In this document: positions 14,240 through 23,430 of the stretch, in pieces
Position numbering within the stretch: position 1 is the stretch's first letter
Layout: the number at the start of each line of letters is the position of its first letter
Notes under the pieces: model-generated
Database searches by the model: none
What the model was told of the DNA's origin: nothing
What the model saw: the letters and a program-made list of their open reading frames with translations, nothing else
DNA from: Antonospora locustae
Lineage: Eukaryota; Microsporidia
Direction: 5' to 3'
NCBI GenBank assembly: GCA_007674295.1
Contig: CM017453.1
Location: forward strand, 119,676-183,675
Length of the DNA: 64,000 bases
Program-made: the position numbers and the translations under genes

Positions 14240-15148
14240 TTCTATTACTATAAAAACATTTGAACTGATATCGATTCTTTATTTATTTTGCATTATATAA
14301 GTCAGAACTATGTCTGAAATATTTTGTATCCTTTTCATTGTAATTTTTTACCATTTTTGAAGTATAAAAATCTAAATTTCTGAACATTAGATAATACAGA
14401 AGCTAATTAAATCCGTGAATATTGTTTTTGTAGTACGAAAATGTCCCCGTGGTAACCCTGACACTTCAGTATTCTAGTATTCGAAAGAATCAAAACATCA
14501 GCTTCTGTTCCATGCGATTTAAGTATTGATACGATGATTATAACAACAAGCTATTATCAGGCTCACTGGTTTTAATTAACCTTCATAACATTCGGGATCA
14601 TTGACACATTTTCTAATATCTCCAATTTTTATACCCTTTTTAACAGTGTGTTTCACAATAACCATTCGAGTATGTATGAAAAATACGCCTTCTAGATAAA
14701 TAACTTCTCTTCGATAAGTACTTTATTAAATGAATGTTCTCGTTCCTAAAACACTTTCTAAACTCTGTCAACTACATTTATACTGTTGTATTATAACGCG
14801 TTCCTTAATTTTTAACGTATGTGACATCACTTTTGTTGTGTCTAGTGCTTGAAACAATCCCTAGCTGATAGTTTCTCGTTTTTGTATAATGAAGATTGCT
14901 CTTTACGAATGAAACACTCTGAATGTATCATGTATTCAACATAAAAATCCTAAACTAAAAAAGTTAGAGTTAAACACTAATTTTATCTTCTTCCCTTCAT
15001 TTCTTACTGATTTAATTATATATATTGTTTATTAATTATATTTTTATTTATTCTGGGAACTAATGCATAAGATAAACAAACCTCTAACTCTTCTATCTCT
15101 TAAATGATGTGGGACTTTCAAGTAGAGAGAAGGTCTTCCACCCTCACA

Positions 15149-15760
15149 ATGAATTACAATAAACCATCCCCACCAAAGCGGCATCTAAATTTCTACATAC
15201 ACACAATACTCAACTATTTGAGAGAAAGGCGAGAGCCAGTCTCCTTTCTCGAAATAAAAGAAGAGTTGTGTATAAATCTCATAATAAACCCGTCACTGAT
15301 ACAATCACTTAAAAAAAATCCGCGTGTCGAAGTTTCTTCAAATTCACTGAAGTTCAAGCCACTTTATGATCTCAGAAAAAGAGCTGATCTTGAAGCGTTA
15401 CTTACGAATGCAAAGGAAGGTATCGAGTATGTAGACCTTGTTGATTCTAACCCTAACATCGATGAATGGATAAAAATGCTTAGCGAGAGGATTCTCGTTT
15501 TGAAAGATGCAGACGAATCTCAAGTACTTTTCTGGAACCCGCTTATTGTTGAAAAGGCATCTTCAGAAGTTCTCGAGCTCTTTCACTCGGTGAAAGTTCC
15601 AAACTACACAGACCTTGTTTCAGAGCTAAAAAATGCGGGACTGAAAGTTCAAAAAAACGAGGTCACAAAGAAGAGGCCTATGCTCAAAATTCCAGGCAAG
15701 AAGTACAAAAGAAAGGTCAAAATAACTAACACACACATAAAAGGTCTCGATTTGGATTGA
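15149..15760 (+). CDS. TFA2: Transcription initiation factor IIE subunit beta
   Basis: Small subunit of TFIIE, which recruits and stimulates TFIIH at RNA polymerase II promoters. The 203-residue product shows the TFIIE beta winged-helix core: a KRHLNFYIHTILNYLRER opening, then ELK-type helices and an N-P-R-V-E-V strand leading into F-K-P-L-Y-D-L-R. A second winged helix follows (residues about 70-150), with the family's D-S-x-P-N segment and an L-F-W-N motif, and a basic tail contains T-N-T-H-I. The frame is open from an ATG at 15104. I prefer the ATG at 15149 because CCCTC lies just upstream of it, like other starts here. It is the first gene to the right of the A+T-rich block and is shorter than fungal TFA2, as expected in a reduced genome. 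The family call is firm; the start is less so. Confidence 0.85.
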   Translation: MNYNKPSPPKRHLNFYIHTILNYLRERREPVSFLEIKEELCINLIINPSLIQSLKKNPRVEVSSNSLKFKPLYDLRKRADLEALLTNAKEGIEYVDLVDSNPNIDEWIKMLSERILVLKDADESQVLFWNPLIVEKASSEVLELFHSVKVPNYTDLVSELKNAGLKVQKNEVTKKRPMLKIPGKKYKRKVKITNTHIKGLDLD

Positions 15761-15834
15761 ATAGATTCAGAACTTCGAAAACACATAACTCATGATGCAC
15801 TAAAGCCAAAAAAAACTAGCAAATTAACACACGT

Positions 15835-17808
15835 ATGCTTCTAATTTGTAGTTTGAACATGCAGTTTTCATATTTTGATGTGTTTTCTGCGTGGAAACTT
15901 TTCTATCTTGAAAGATTGAGATTGCTAAGCGACATTAATTTAAATTTCACGGACCCCTTCCGGTGTATGCAAGAACAATCATCTCTTGTGGAAGTTTTTG
16001 TAAGACGGTGCAGTTTGAACCCAGTGAATCTGCTGTATGGAGCGCTGGTTCCTCGCATGTTAGGGCTCTCAATTATAAAGATAAACTACCTCTCTGCACT
16101 GAAGATCACACTCGCTCTTGTCGAGTACCTCAAAGACTCAACTAATCTTAACGAAGAAAGCCTTGGCGAAGTGGTTGGAATCTACTCAGTAAACAGATAC
16201 GAGTGCATGATCGCGGAGTACGCAATGTACATTCTGAGAAGGAAAAGTTGTGTGCTGTATACGAAAGAGAAGAGTGAAAACACCAAGCACGTCATGAAAG
16301 AGACGAAAATGAAAACCTGCTTCATGAGCGCTGAGTGTGCAGGCTTATTTGTGGAGAAAAAGCTTTTCGATGATTCGGTGAAGCTCAAAAACGTGATTCT
16401 TCTGGACGACTTGAAGCTCGAAAGCGTCCGAAACGAGTTCGAGAAACGGGAAATCAAACTGCATCGCTTCAGCGAAATCAAAGATAGAAACACCGGTTTT
16501 ACGAAGTTGCCAAGCGTGAAAAGTGCACTCAAGTTGAAATCAAACTCCAAAAGGGGTCGCGAACCTGACGATATCTTCAACGATACGATCGAATACATCA
16601 AGTCTATCGGTCTGACGCTTCCTGAAAGAGATGACGTGGCGACAATTTGCTACACAAGTGGGACAACTGGGTTACCAAAAGGCGCCATGCTCACACACTC
16701 AAATTTCCTGGCGATAATCGACTCCTTTGACAGCGATTTGGAGTTAATTCAGCCAAAAGAGACGGACGTTTACTTTTCCTACCTGCCGATGGCCCACGTC
16801 TTTGAGAGGACAGTCACTACGCTTTTGGTAAGTAGAGGCTCCTCGATTTGGTTTGGAAGAGGAAAGCGAGAGCTTTTTGCAGAGGACATGAAGAAAATCA
16901 GGCCAACTATACTTGCTGTCGTGCCCAAGGTCCTCCAGAAAATTACGGAGAACGTGTACAGGAAAATACAAAGTAGTTACCTTCTGAAATACATCCACAA
17001 CAAGTACCCTGGTGCTGTGATGAATTTTATTCGAAAAATGAAGTTAGGGACAGAAAGGCTGCGCGTTTGTGTTTGTGGGTCTGCATATCTCAGCCCTGAT
17101 TTGTGCAGAAAGGCGCAGGAGATCCTGGGCTGCAGAGTGCTGCAGGGCTACGGAATGACAGAGACAACGGCTGGGGTATTTATTCGAGCCTTAGAGTGCG
17201 ATGTTGTTGACACCGTTGGAAAACCCCTAAAAAATGTGGAGGTGAAGCTGGTGCGTCCTGAGCGTGGAGACTTCGACGAATGCTTCGAAGGCGAAGAGAT
17301 TTTCGTGAGAGGAGGAACGGTGTTCAAGGGTTACTACGAAAATGAGAAGGCTACAAGTGACGCCTTTGACGAGGACGGATGGTTCAGAACTGGAGACATC
17401 GCGTCTGTGGACGAGCAGGGCCATTACAGAATTATGGATCGAAATAGCAACATCGTAAAACTGAGCAACGGAGAGTTTGTTCAGCTGGAGAGGCTGGAAG
17501 CACTCTTTGCTGTAGAAGATGCCAATGATACCTTTGTGTTCAAGGCGCAGAACGATAGCGGTGTCCACGCCGCACTGTTCTCTGAGGACTCGAACCTGAG
17601 TAAGAAATTGGAAGAAAAGGTGGAGATGCTTTGTAAAAAGGGAGAAATTCAGTTTTACGAGAGGCCTCAGCGCATATTTGTCGTGAGCGAGAAGATTCTC
17701 GGAGAGAGGATCGAGAACTTCTGTACGCCTACCGGAAAGAAGAAGCGAAAGGCGCTACTTGAGAGGCTGAGAGACCTTGGTCTTGTAGAGTCGACGAAAG
17801 AGAATTAA
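15835..17808 (+). CDS. Long-chain fatty acid--CoA ligase (acyl-CoA synthetase)
   Basis: Activates fatty acids to acyl-CoA with ATP through an acyl-adenylate. The 657-residue protein belongs to the AMP-binding superfamily. The phosphate-binding signature YTSGTTGLPKGAMLTH lies at residues 273-288, the Y-G-M-T-E-T adenine-binding motif at about 440-445, and the D-G-W-F-R-T-G-D motif at 514-521. The C-terminal lid ends in a basic K-K-K-R-K segment. Length fits eukaryotic long-chain enzymes (Faa1/ACSL type) with a slightly shortened N-terminus; a second in-frame ATG is at 15859. The stop codon overlaps AATAAA-like sequence (TTAATAAACG). Microsporidia import host lipids, so a ligase to trap scavenged fatty acids would be expected; that role is inferred. 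Confidence 0.9.
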   Translation: MLLICSLNMQFSYFDVFSAWKLFYLERLRLLSDINLNFTDPFRCMQEQSSLVEVFVRRCSLNPVNLLYGALVPRMLGLSIIKINYLSALKITLALVEYLKDSTNLNEESLGEVVGIYSVNRYECMIAEYAMYILRRKSCVLYTKEKSENTKHVMKETKMKTCFMSAECAGLFVEKKLFDDSVKLKNVILLDDLKLESVRNEFEKREIKLHRFSEIKDRNTGFTKLPSVKSALKLKSNSKRGREPDDIFNDTIEYIKSIGLTLPERDDVATICYTSGTTGLPKGAMLTHSNFLAIIDSFDSDLELIQPKETDVYFSYLPMAHVFERTVTTLLVSRGSSIWFGRGKRELFAEDMKKIRPTILAVVPKVLQKITENVYRKIQSSYLLKYIHNKYPGAVMNFIRKMKLGTERLRVCVCGSAYLSPDLCRKAQEILGCRVLQGYGMTETTAGVFIRALECDVVDTVGKPLKNVEVKLVRPERGDFDECFEGEEIFVRGGTVFKGYYENEKATSDAFDEDGWFRTGDIASVDEQGHYRIMDRNSNIVKLSNGEFVQLERLEALFAVEDANDTFVFKAQNDSGVHAALFSEDSNLSKKLEEKVEMLCKKGEIQFYERPQRIFVVSEKILGERIENFCTPTGKKKRKALLERLRDLGLVESTKEN

Positions 17809-17936
17809 TAAACGCTTTTATTTCGGGGCGTGATTTTCTTTGGCGTTTGCCGTTCTCGTGTAAGGAAGCATAACTCGTGCTCCCCTCGGCTCTTTGGCCG
17901 GTTCTCGTTTCGCTTGCATTTTGACCCCAAGTAGCG

Positions 17937-19835
17937 ATGACGAAGAACGACAAGTTTTTCCGCACACGGCAGCTATTGCTTGAAAAGTACAACGTCCAGT
18001 GTGGAGACGACGTCCTCCCAGCAATCAGAGCCCTTGTGTCGCGGGATGAGGCTGAATTCATCGACAAGCTCGTGCACAACGAGAGCTTTCAAGCAGTGAG
18101 CGAAGTCCTGAAAATGGCAGAGGAACGCCTTCGCTCGCCAATTCTTGTGTCTGTGCTTCAGAGTAACCGGATTTTTTTGAATCTCATGAAAAGACAGGGC
18201 ACGGAGTACCCGGCGACGTACGAGCTACATAGAAAGTTGGCAGATGCATATCCGCTTGCGCCTGTTAGCCTGAAACCTAAAGACCAGGGCATCCTTGATG
18301 TTGGCATTCGAGGGAAGGTCGTCACGCGCTTTCCACCCGAACCAAGCGGCCATCTACACATCGGACACGCGAAGGCGGCCCTTCTGAACAACCACTACGC
18401 TGTGGAGAATGGCGGGACACTCATCGTGCGCTTTGACGATACCAACCCATCAAAGGAAAGGAGCGAGTTCGAGGACGCGATTCTGAGCGACCTCCGCGTA
18501 CTGGGCATCGAAAAGTTTGTTCTGTCGCACACAAGCGACTACTTTGACAGAATCATCGAGCTTGGAAGAACACTTATCAAGGAGGGGAAGGCGTACTGTG
18601 ATAACACAGAGAGGGACCAAATGAGAGTGGAGCGCGATGAGGGCGTGGAGAGCGAATGTAGACGCATCTCTGCCGAGGACAACTTACTGATCTTCGATGA
18701 AATGGTACGTGGAGGAATGCGCGAGTACTGCGTGAGGGCAAAGATCGACATGAAGAGCAGCAACAAGGCGATGCGCGACCCGGTGATTTTCAGGAGCAAC
18801 GATGAGTGCCACTATCGCGTGGGAAATCGGTACAAAATCTATCCAACTTACGACTTTGCGTGTCCAGTTGTCGATTGCCTTGAAGGCGTGACTCACACGC
18901 TCAGAACAAACGAGTTCCGTGACAGAAACGCACAGTACCGTTGGTTTGTCGAGAGCCTGCGGCTGGGAGGCGTTCCACGCATTGTTGACTTTGCGCGCCT
19001 GAACTTCGAGGACACAGTGCTGAGTAAGCGAAAGCTGAAATATTTCGTGGAGCACAAAGGAATCGCATGGGACGACCCGAGGATGCCGACGATTCGGGGA
19101 ATTCGAAGACGAGGGCTCCGAATGGACGCGTTGCGCGAGTACGTGCTGATGCAGGGCGTAGCACAGAAGTTCAGCATTGCATCCTGGGATAAGCTTTGGG
19201 CGATAAACAAGAGGAAGATCGACGCAGATGCCCCGCGCTATCTCTGCGTGCGGAGTGCAGACTGCGTACGGACGAAAATTCGTGGTCACGTGCCGGTGTG
19301 GGGTGTGGTGCCCCGTTTTGCAAGAAACGTAAGTCTCGGAGAGAAGAAGCTTTTCTACGGAGACGAGATTCTGCTTGAGCAGGAAGATGCTCTCTGCCTG
19401 GGAGAGGGTACCGAGTTTCGGCTATTGCACTGGTCAAATGCGGTTGTTCTGAGTAGACGCACAGATGGTGGCGCTGTGAAGGAAATGGAGGTCGTTCTTC
19501 GCCCGGAGGGCGACGTCCGCTGTACTGAGCACCGGGTTCACTGGGTTTCCCTTTTGGGAAGCGTATCGGTAGCTCTCGTTGAGTACGGCAACCTGACGAC
19601 AGGCAACTCAGAAGACTTGGACGAACTTTTCAACAAGCATTCGAAGACGAGCGAAGAGTGTTTCGCAGAGAGTGCGGTTGCAGTCGTCGAGGAGGGAACC
19701 ATTCTGCAGTTCGAAAGACGTGGATTCTACTACGTAGACCGGGGCTTCTGCTTTAACTTGGTTCCATTCACTAAGCAACCGAGGAGACGCTGTGCCATTG
19801 CAGACGCTCATGCATTAAACGCATGTTTCAAATAA
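17937..19835 (+). CDS. GUS1: Glutamyl-tRNA synthetase, cytosolic
   Basis: Charges tRNA-Glu. The 632-residue product has a short N-terminal helical part. The class I catalytic core follows, with R-F-P-P-E-P-S-G and the HIGH signature (H-I-G-H, residues 141-144), then R-F-D-D-T-N-P-S-K. The KMSKS-loop equivalent is L-S-K-R-K at 362-366, followed by W-D-D-P-R and the GluRS-type R-G-I-R-R-R-G-L segment. E-P-S-G rather than E-P-N-G before HIGH distinguishes GluRS from GlnRS. The C-terminal part is the eukaryotic beta-barrel anticodon-binding region. The ATG has CCCC about 11 bases upstream. An AATAAA follows the stop directly. The N-terminal GST-like domain found in yeast seems reduced. Confidence 0.93.
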   Translation: MTKNDKFFRTRQLLLEKYNVQCGDDVLPAIRALVSRDEAEFIDKLVHNESFQAVSEVLKMAEERLRSPILVSVLQSNRIFLNLMKRQGTEYPATYELHRKLADAYPLAPVSLKPKDQGILDVGIRGKVVTRFPPEPSGHLHIGHAKAALLNNHYAVENGGTLIVRFDDTNPSKERSEFEDAILSDLRVLGIEKFVLSHTSDYFDRIIELGRTLIKEGKAYCDNTERDQMRVERDEGVESECRRISAEDNLLIFDEMVRGGMREYCVRAKIDMKSSNKAMRDPVIFRSNDECHYRVGNRYKIYPTYDFACPVVDCLEGVTHTLRTNEFRDRNAQYRWFVESLRLGGVPRIVDFARLNFEDTVLSKRKLKYFVEHKGIAWDDPRMPTIRGIRRRGLRMDALREYVLMQGVAQKFSIASWDKLWAINKRKIDADAPRYLCVRSADCVRTKIRGHVPVWGVVPRFARNVSLGEKKLFYGDEILLEQEDALCLGEGTEFRLLHWSNAVVLSRRTDGGAVKEMEVVLRPEGDVRCTEHRVHWVSLLGSVSVALVEYGNLTTGNSEDLDELFNKHSKTSEECFAESAVAVVEEGTILQFERRGFYYVDRGFCFNLVPFTKQPRRRCAIADAHALNACFK

Positions 19836-19863
19836 AAAACAAAAATACGCATAAAAACAAAGA

Positions 19864-21066
19864 ATGAGAGAAGCTCCGCTTGATCTGAGCAGAAGAAGAA
19901 TCGAGAACATTCCGTTCAGCAACATTCCTGCAAAGACTGCATGGCTCATTCTATCGAACAACGTCATTCGTCGCATTCCGCGTGAAATCGAGAAGCTGAG
20001 AAAAGTCGAGCGGCTGGCACTCAACGACAACAGCATTTCTGAAGTGAGCGAAGGCCTGCAAGAGCTCACAAGGCTCTCGTGGGTAGATATGACGCGAAAC
20101 CGTTTGAAAGCACTTCCCTCCTGCCTCTCCTTTCCTCATCTTGTCGGCCTCGGTCTTTCTGAAAACGAGTTTGAGGAGGTCCCCGAGTGCGTCTACAACT
20201 TTCGGGCACTACGGAAGTTCGGCTTCTTCGCGAACAAGATTCGTTTCGTATCGCCTCGCATTCAAAATCTGTTAAATCTTGTCAAGCTGGACCTGAGCAA
20301 CAACCTGATCGAGGAGCTTCCCGATGAAATCTGCGAGCTGAAGAGCCTGGCATGGCTGAATATCAGCAATAACAAGTTGAAGAGATTGCCAAATAACTTT
20401 GGAGAACTCGTAAATCTTGAGGAGCTGGGCCTGGGAAATAACTGTCTTTCGTACCTTCCGAGTATGAGCAACATGAAGCGTCTCAAGGTCCTTTCGGCAT
20501 TTGGAAATGAGCTACGAGAGTTCGAAATCGAGTCGCAGTCGGTGAGGAAGATCGACTTGAGCAGCAACCGTCTGGAAAGCTTTCCGACATGCTTGCTGCG
20601 AGTTCCGACACTGCACACAGTGAGTCTGAAGAACAACTCAATCGAGGAAATTGCACTAAGGCGCGTGGAAAGGTCGAATTTGAAAAGCGTCGACATTCGC
20701 TTCAACAAGCTAAAGTCGCTTCCGCTGAAGTTTTTAAAGTCCATCGAAGAATGCCAGGCATTGCTGCTTGAGGGAAACGACTTTACAATCAAAAAGGATA
20801 TCTTTCCGGATATTCCCAGTCTACAGAGCATCTGTCTCGGCAAATACATCAACACAGGAACCAAGGCAGAGAGCAGCGTCAGGTCAAAATCTGTTTGTGA
20901 CTGCTGCGGGCGGTTCTTCGTGAGCGAGCCAATAAAAATGTACTTTCTTGCATCGCTGGAGCACGAAGACAAATTCTGCTTGGAGGAGGAAGTCTGTACA
21001 AACAGGTGCTATGTCGACTCGATAAAAATAAAAAGCTGCAGGAGCGTCTTCTGCAGTCGCACATAG
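19864..21066 (+). CDS. Leucine-rich-repeat protein with Cys-rich tail (LRRC58-like)
   Basis: 400 residues without a signal peptide, so probably cytosolic or nuclear. Residues about 5-320 form some 13 plant/Shoc2-type LRRs of 22-24 residues (consensus L-x-L-S-x-N-x-I-x-x-L-P). The last about 70 residues carry a Cys cluster, C-D-C-C-G-R-F-F followed by spaced C-x(6)-C and C-Y, resembling the zinc-ribbon-like tail of LRRC58. It begins 28 bases after the GluRS stop. Unlike the LRR genes of the 46-64 kb island it is single-copy here, its repeats are diverged, and it has neither signal peptide nor accessory module. LRRC58 relationship is suggested by architecture only; the substrate is unknown. Confidence 0.75.
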   Translation: MREAPLDLSRRRIENIPFSNIPAKTAWLILSNNVIRRIPREIEKLRKVERLALNDNSISEVSEGLQELTRLSWVDMTRNRLKALPSCLSFPHLVGLGLSENEFEEVPECVYNFRALRKFGFFANKIRFVSPRIQNLLNLVKLDLSNNLIEELPDEICELKSLAWLNISNNKLKRLPNNFGELVNLEELGLGNNCLSYLPSMSNMKRLKVLSAFGNELREFEIESQSVRKIDLSSNRLESFPTCLLRVPTLHTVSLKNNSIEEIALRRVERSNLKSVDIRFNKLKSLPLKFLKSIEECQALLLEGNDFTIKKDIFPDIPSLQSICLGKYINTGTKAESSVRSKSVCDCCGRFFVSEPIKMYFLASLEHEDKFCLEEEVCTNRCYVDSIKIKSCRSVFCSRT

Positions 21067-21134
21067 GAATGCGGTCTAATTAAACGTCGATCACAGAAGC
21101 TTCTTTACGAACCGATTCTATTTCCGCCTCTCCG

Positions 21135-21265
21135 TCTTTCTGCAAGTATTCTTCTGCTACGAAGGGCACGTCTCCTCACCACCACTTTTAGGCTGTCTTC
21201 GTCATATCGGTTTACTTCGCAATACTCTGCTGCAAGTCTGTTCGCTTTCTGAGTTTCATTTTGGC
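21135..21265 (+). pseudogene. Decayed fragment of the RNF121-like gene
   Basis: About 130 bases between two genes closely match part of the RNF121-like gene at 27360-27480. The best segment is GTCATATCGRTYTACTTCGC, followed later by GTCTGTTCGCTTTCTGAGTT. Upstream parts align less well. The match covers the last membrane segment just before the RING domain. No open frame is kept. It is best read as the remnant of a partial duplication about 6 kb from its source. Confidence 0.6.
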
Positions 21266-21301
21266 AGTGCTGTCCCTCTTCTGAAGATTCGGCTCTCGCG
21301 A

Positions 21302-21793
21302 TCAGCGCCTCTCTACGTCCTCCCGCAGCTTGAGCAGCACGCTCCTGAAGTACTCGAGAATCCGGAGCACCTCCGTCTTCTTGTCCTTTTTCACGCCAAT
21401 TGTATCGCGCGTCCTGAAAAGCATCTTTCGCTTGAGCTTGAACACGCCGTCAAGATCCCCCCGCATGCTGTAGAGCTGCCTGATCTCTCTGACGCACTCG
21501 TTCACCTTCTCACGCAGAATTTCAGCTTTCGCGACAACGTGGTTCAACTGCATCTCCAATGCCCTACAGGCCTCATCCAGCCTCACTGCAGTTGCGTTCT
21601 GCTGTGCAATGCGTGTATTCAGTTCGTCGTGTCCGCGCACCAGCACAGGAACGCACGCAAGGTCTGACACTGACTGAATGTTGTAGAACGTGTGCTGAAA
21701 CTTGTAAAGCGGTGAGTCCCTGTTGTAATACTGCTCGAGTATGGAGAGTGTGCTCAGAAGATCCTCTTCCTTCTGGACAACTGTCTTTTCCAT
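21302..21793 (-). CDS. Nucleoporin, Nup54/Nup57-like
   Basis: 163 residues. The segment S-P-L-Y-K-F-Q-H-T-F-Y-N near residue 40 and the later V-P-V-L-V-R-G-x-D-E-L-x-x-R-x-x-x-Q resemble the conserved alpha/beta-to-coiled-coil part of Nup54/Nup57. A long helical, coiled-coil-like stretch follows. In the nuclear pore this protein would sit in the central channel complex with Nup62/Nsp1 and Nup58/Nup49. The FG-repeat N-terminus of typical homologs (about 500 residues) is absent, a drastic reduction. The start is the ATG at 21793, preceded directly by CACCCC on the coding strand. It is divergent from the next gene across 54 bases. Identification is by motif only. Confidence 0.65.
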   Translation of the reverse strand: MEKTVVQKEEDLLSTLSILEQYYNRDSPLYKFQHTFYNIQSVSDLACVPVLVRGHDELNTRIAQQNATAVRLDEACRALEMQLNHVVAKAEILREKVNECVREIRQLYSMRGDLDGVFKLKRKMLFRTRDTIGVKKDKKTEVLRILEYFRSVLLKLREDVERR

Positions 21794-21847
21794 GGGGTGC
21801 TTCTGCGCCTGCAAGTGGCCTCTGTTTTTCACAGACCCCTGCAAGCT
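21794..21847. promoter_or_regulatory. 54-base divergent promoter
   Basis: Only 54 bases separate the start codons of the nucleoporin-like gene (minus) and the ankyrin-like gene (plus), so both promoters must lie here or in the coding sequences. Each start has a CCC run on its own coding strand: CACCCC touching the minus ATG, and GACCCCT about 10 bases before the plus ATG. Confidence 0.5.
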
Positions 21848-23350
21848 ATGCCAAGAGAGTCGTTTCGATCGTTCATCCTCTCAGACGCAAAGGCGCAGAT
21901 TCAACACAAAACACTCCTGCAGCTGCTTGCACTTGAGGAGGCCTATGTCGCTGCTGGCATCACAAGACGATTCGACCAGAACACTTCGCTTAAGTCGCTC
22001 TACAATCTGCTGTATTCATCAAAATCGTTTGGTTTTGCACTGCACAAGGCCTGTCTCGACATGGTCGACAACCTGCCTTGCAGCCTCCCTCTGCACTTCC
22101 CTGCAACGCATCGCGTAAGGCTCTTCAAGGCATGCGTTCTCTCTGTGTTGCACTCCAACCGCGACATCTTCAAAGCCTTTGTAAGCAGCGGGTACCTGAA
22201 AAACATCAACAAGCGCCTCATCTCAGTATTCACGTTGTTTCATCTCTGTCTACGAAGCTCGTGCTCCATTGTAAAGCTCGCTGTTGAGATGGACCCCGAA
22301 ATCAAGTGGCCCAACCCGCTCTTATTCATCAAACCAAGTCACTCGCAGAGGACAAAGACAGCAGACGCCGATGTAGGCGTGCGGCTGTGGCACCCGCAAT
22401 ACCAGACAAAGGAAGATGACTATAGCTACAGCAACTGGAACTCCTTCACACTTCTATTTCAGAAATTATCACCGTTCTACCCCGTCCACTACTCAACATA
22501 CACCAGCTTCCTCCTGCTGAAGTACCCGAGCAGAACTTACGTCCAGAAAGACACGTTTGTATTTCCACACGACCTGTCCTGCATCAGAAACGACATGATT
22601 ACGTTCAACTACATCGTGGCAACGTACCCGCACGTAGTCAAGCTCTCGCCGCTCTCTTTCTATCTGACTACGTCGTGCAAGATCGGGCTCAAGCTGTTCT
22701 ACTACAACAACGAGATTCCCCGCAGCTCTCTGCATTACCACGCAATGAAGGGAAACTACGAGATGGTCGCTCTCATTCTCGAAGTGAAGGGCGAGTTGAA
22801 CAAGGAGGATAAGTATGGAGAAACACCCGCAATGCTCTCTGCCAAGAGCAACAGCTTCCGCACGCTGAGCCTTCTGATGGGGAAGGATCCTGGAAGTACC
22901 AAGAAGGTTGTTGCGGGGCCTGGAAAGGACACGGGCAGAGGCAAGTCACCCTGCCTCAGAGAGAGTGCTACACCGGGCGGAGGCAACATTACCATTGCGG
23001 ACAGTGCAGAAATTGGAGAGATGCCATCTATATGGAAAAACGGAGTGCATGAGGACACGCAGGGAGATTCGATGCGTTACGGTACTGCAGAGCCTGCAAA
23101 ATCAGTAACGAGTGTTCTGAAAAACCTGAACTGGATGCGGCGCCACGTATGGAACGAGAAGGACGTAGGGACGCTCTTTCAGTTATCCAACACTGAGAAG
23201 GCACGTAGATTCATGCGAAAGCTGCGCACTGACACGAAGACGTGCGAATTGGAAAACAACCACGCATTGATCGCTATGCTGAAGGAGATATACAAAAACA
23301 GGGATGTCAAAGCGCACAACCCAGCAGAGTATCTCTTTGATGCGTTCTAA
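21848..23350 (+). CDS. Ankyrin-like protein of unknown function
   Basis: 500 residues, no signal peptide. Residues about 300-350 read as one or two ankyrin repeats (S-S-L-H-Y-H-A-M-K-G-N-Y-E-M-V, then E-D-K-Y-G-E-T-P-A-M-L-S-A-K). The N-terminal 290 residues are helical, rich in aromatic residues and Cys, and may hold further diverged repeats. A Gly/Ser/Lys-rich linker (about 360-420) precedes a charged helical tail. The ATG at 21848 is chosen because the open frame extends upstream only without another ATG. No specific family recognised; a scaffold role is possible but is a guess. Confidence 0.75.
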   Translation: MPRESFRSFILSDAKAQIQHKTLLQLLALEEAYVAAGITRRFDQNTSLKSLYNLLYSSKSFGFALHKACLDMVDNLPCSLPLHFPATHRVRLFKACVLSVLHSNRDIFKAFVSSGYLKNINKRLISVFTLFHLCLRSSCSIVKLAVEMDPEIKWPNPLLFIKPSHSQRTKTADADVGVRLWHPQYQTKEDDYSYSNWNSFTLLFQKLSPFYPVHYSTYTSFLLLKYPSRTYVQKDTFVFPHDLSCIRNDMITFNYIVATYPHVVKLSPLSFYLTTSCKIGLKLFYYNNEIPRSSLHYHAMKGNYEMVALILEVKGELNKEDKYGETPAMLSAKSNSFRTLSLLMGKDPGSTKKVVAGPGKDTGRGKSPCLRESATPGGGNITIADSAEIGEMPSIWKNGVHEDTQGDSMRYGTAEPAKSVTSVLKNLNWMRRHVWNEKDVGTLFQLSNTEKARRFMRKLRTDTKTCELENNHALIAMLKEIYKNRDVKAHNPAEYLFDAF

Positions 23351-23430
23351 AAACTTGTCAGGCTCTGACTCTTCCGCATAAGTCATCTTTGCACACGCTT
23401 TGCTATTTTTCTTTTTTATGCAGATGGTCC

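Larger units (their letters stand above)
1..15100. other. A+T-rich gene-free region (subtelomeric or centromere-like)
   Basis: About 15 kb of very A+T-rich sequence, dominated by poly-A/poly-T runs and TA steps. Open frames are short (at most about 80 codons) and of low complexity on both strands, so I see no gene. Scattered islands of more balanced composition (about 3.5-3.9, 4.3-4.7, 6.65-6.85, 8.15-8.75, 11.25-11.4 and 12.35-12.45 kb) contain words shared between islands, which suggests decayed repeats or mobile elements. Two telomere-like runs are present. Composition changes abruptly just before the TFIIE beta gene. It could be a subtelomere, a regional centromere or an A+T isochore; the sequence alone cannot decide. 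Confidence 0.75.

Noticed and set aside
1..15100. Possibility of a mitochondrial or viral insertion in the A+T-rich block
   Set aside because: No rRNA, tRNA or protein signature of either can be read, and the only structure is decayed repeats.
17937..19835. Glutaminyl-tRNA synthetase as an alternative to GluRS
   Set aside because: The pocket text reads E-P-S-G before HIGH and L-S-K-R-K with W-D-D-P-R in the GluRS arrangement; GlnRS has E-P-N-G.
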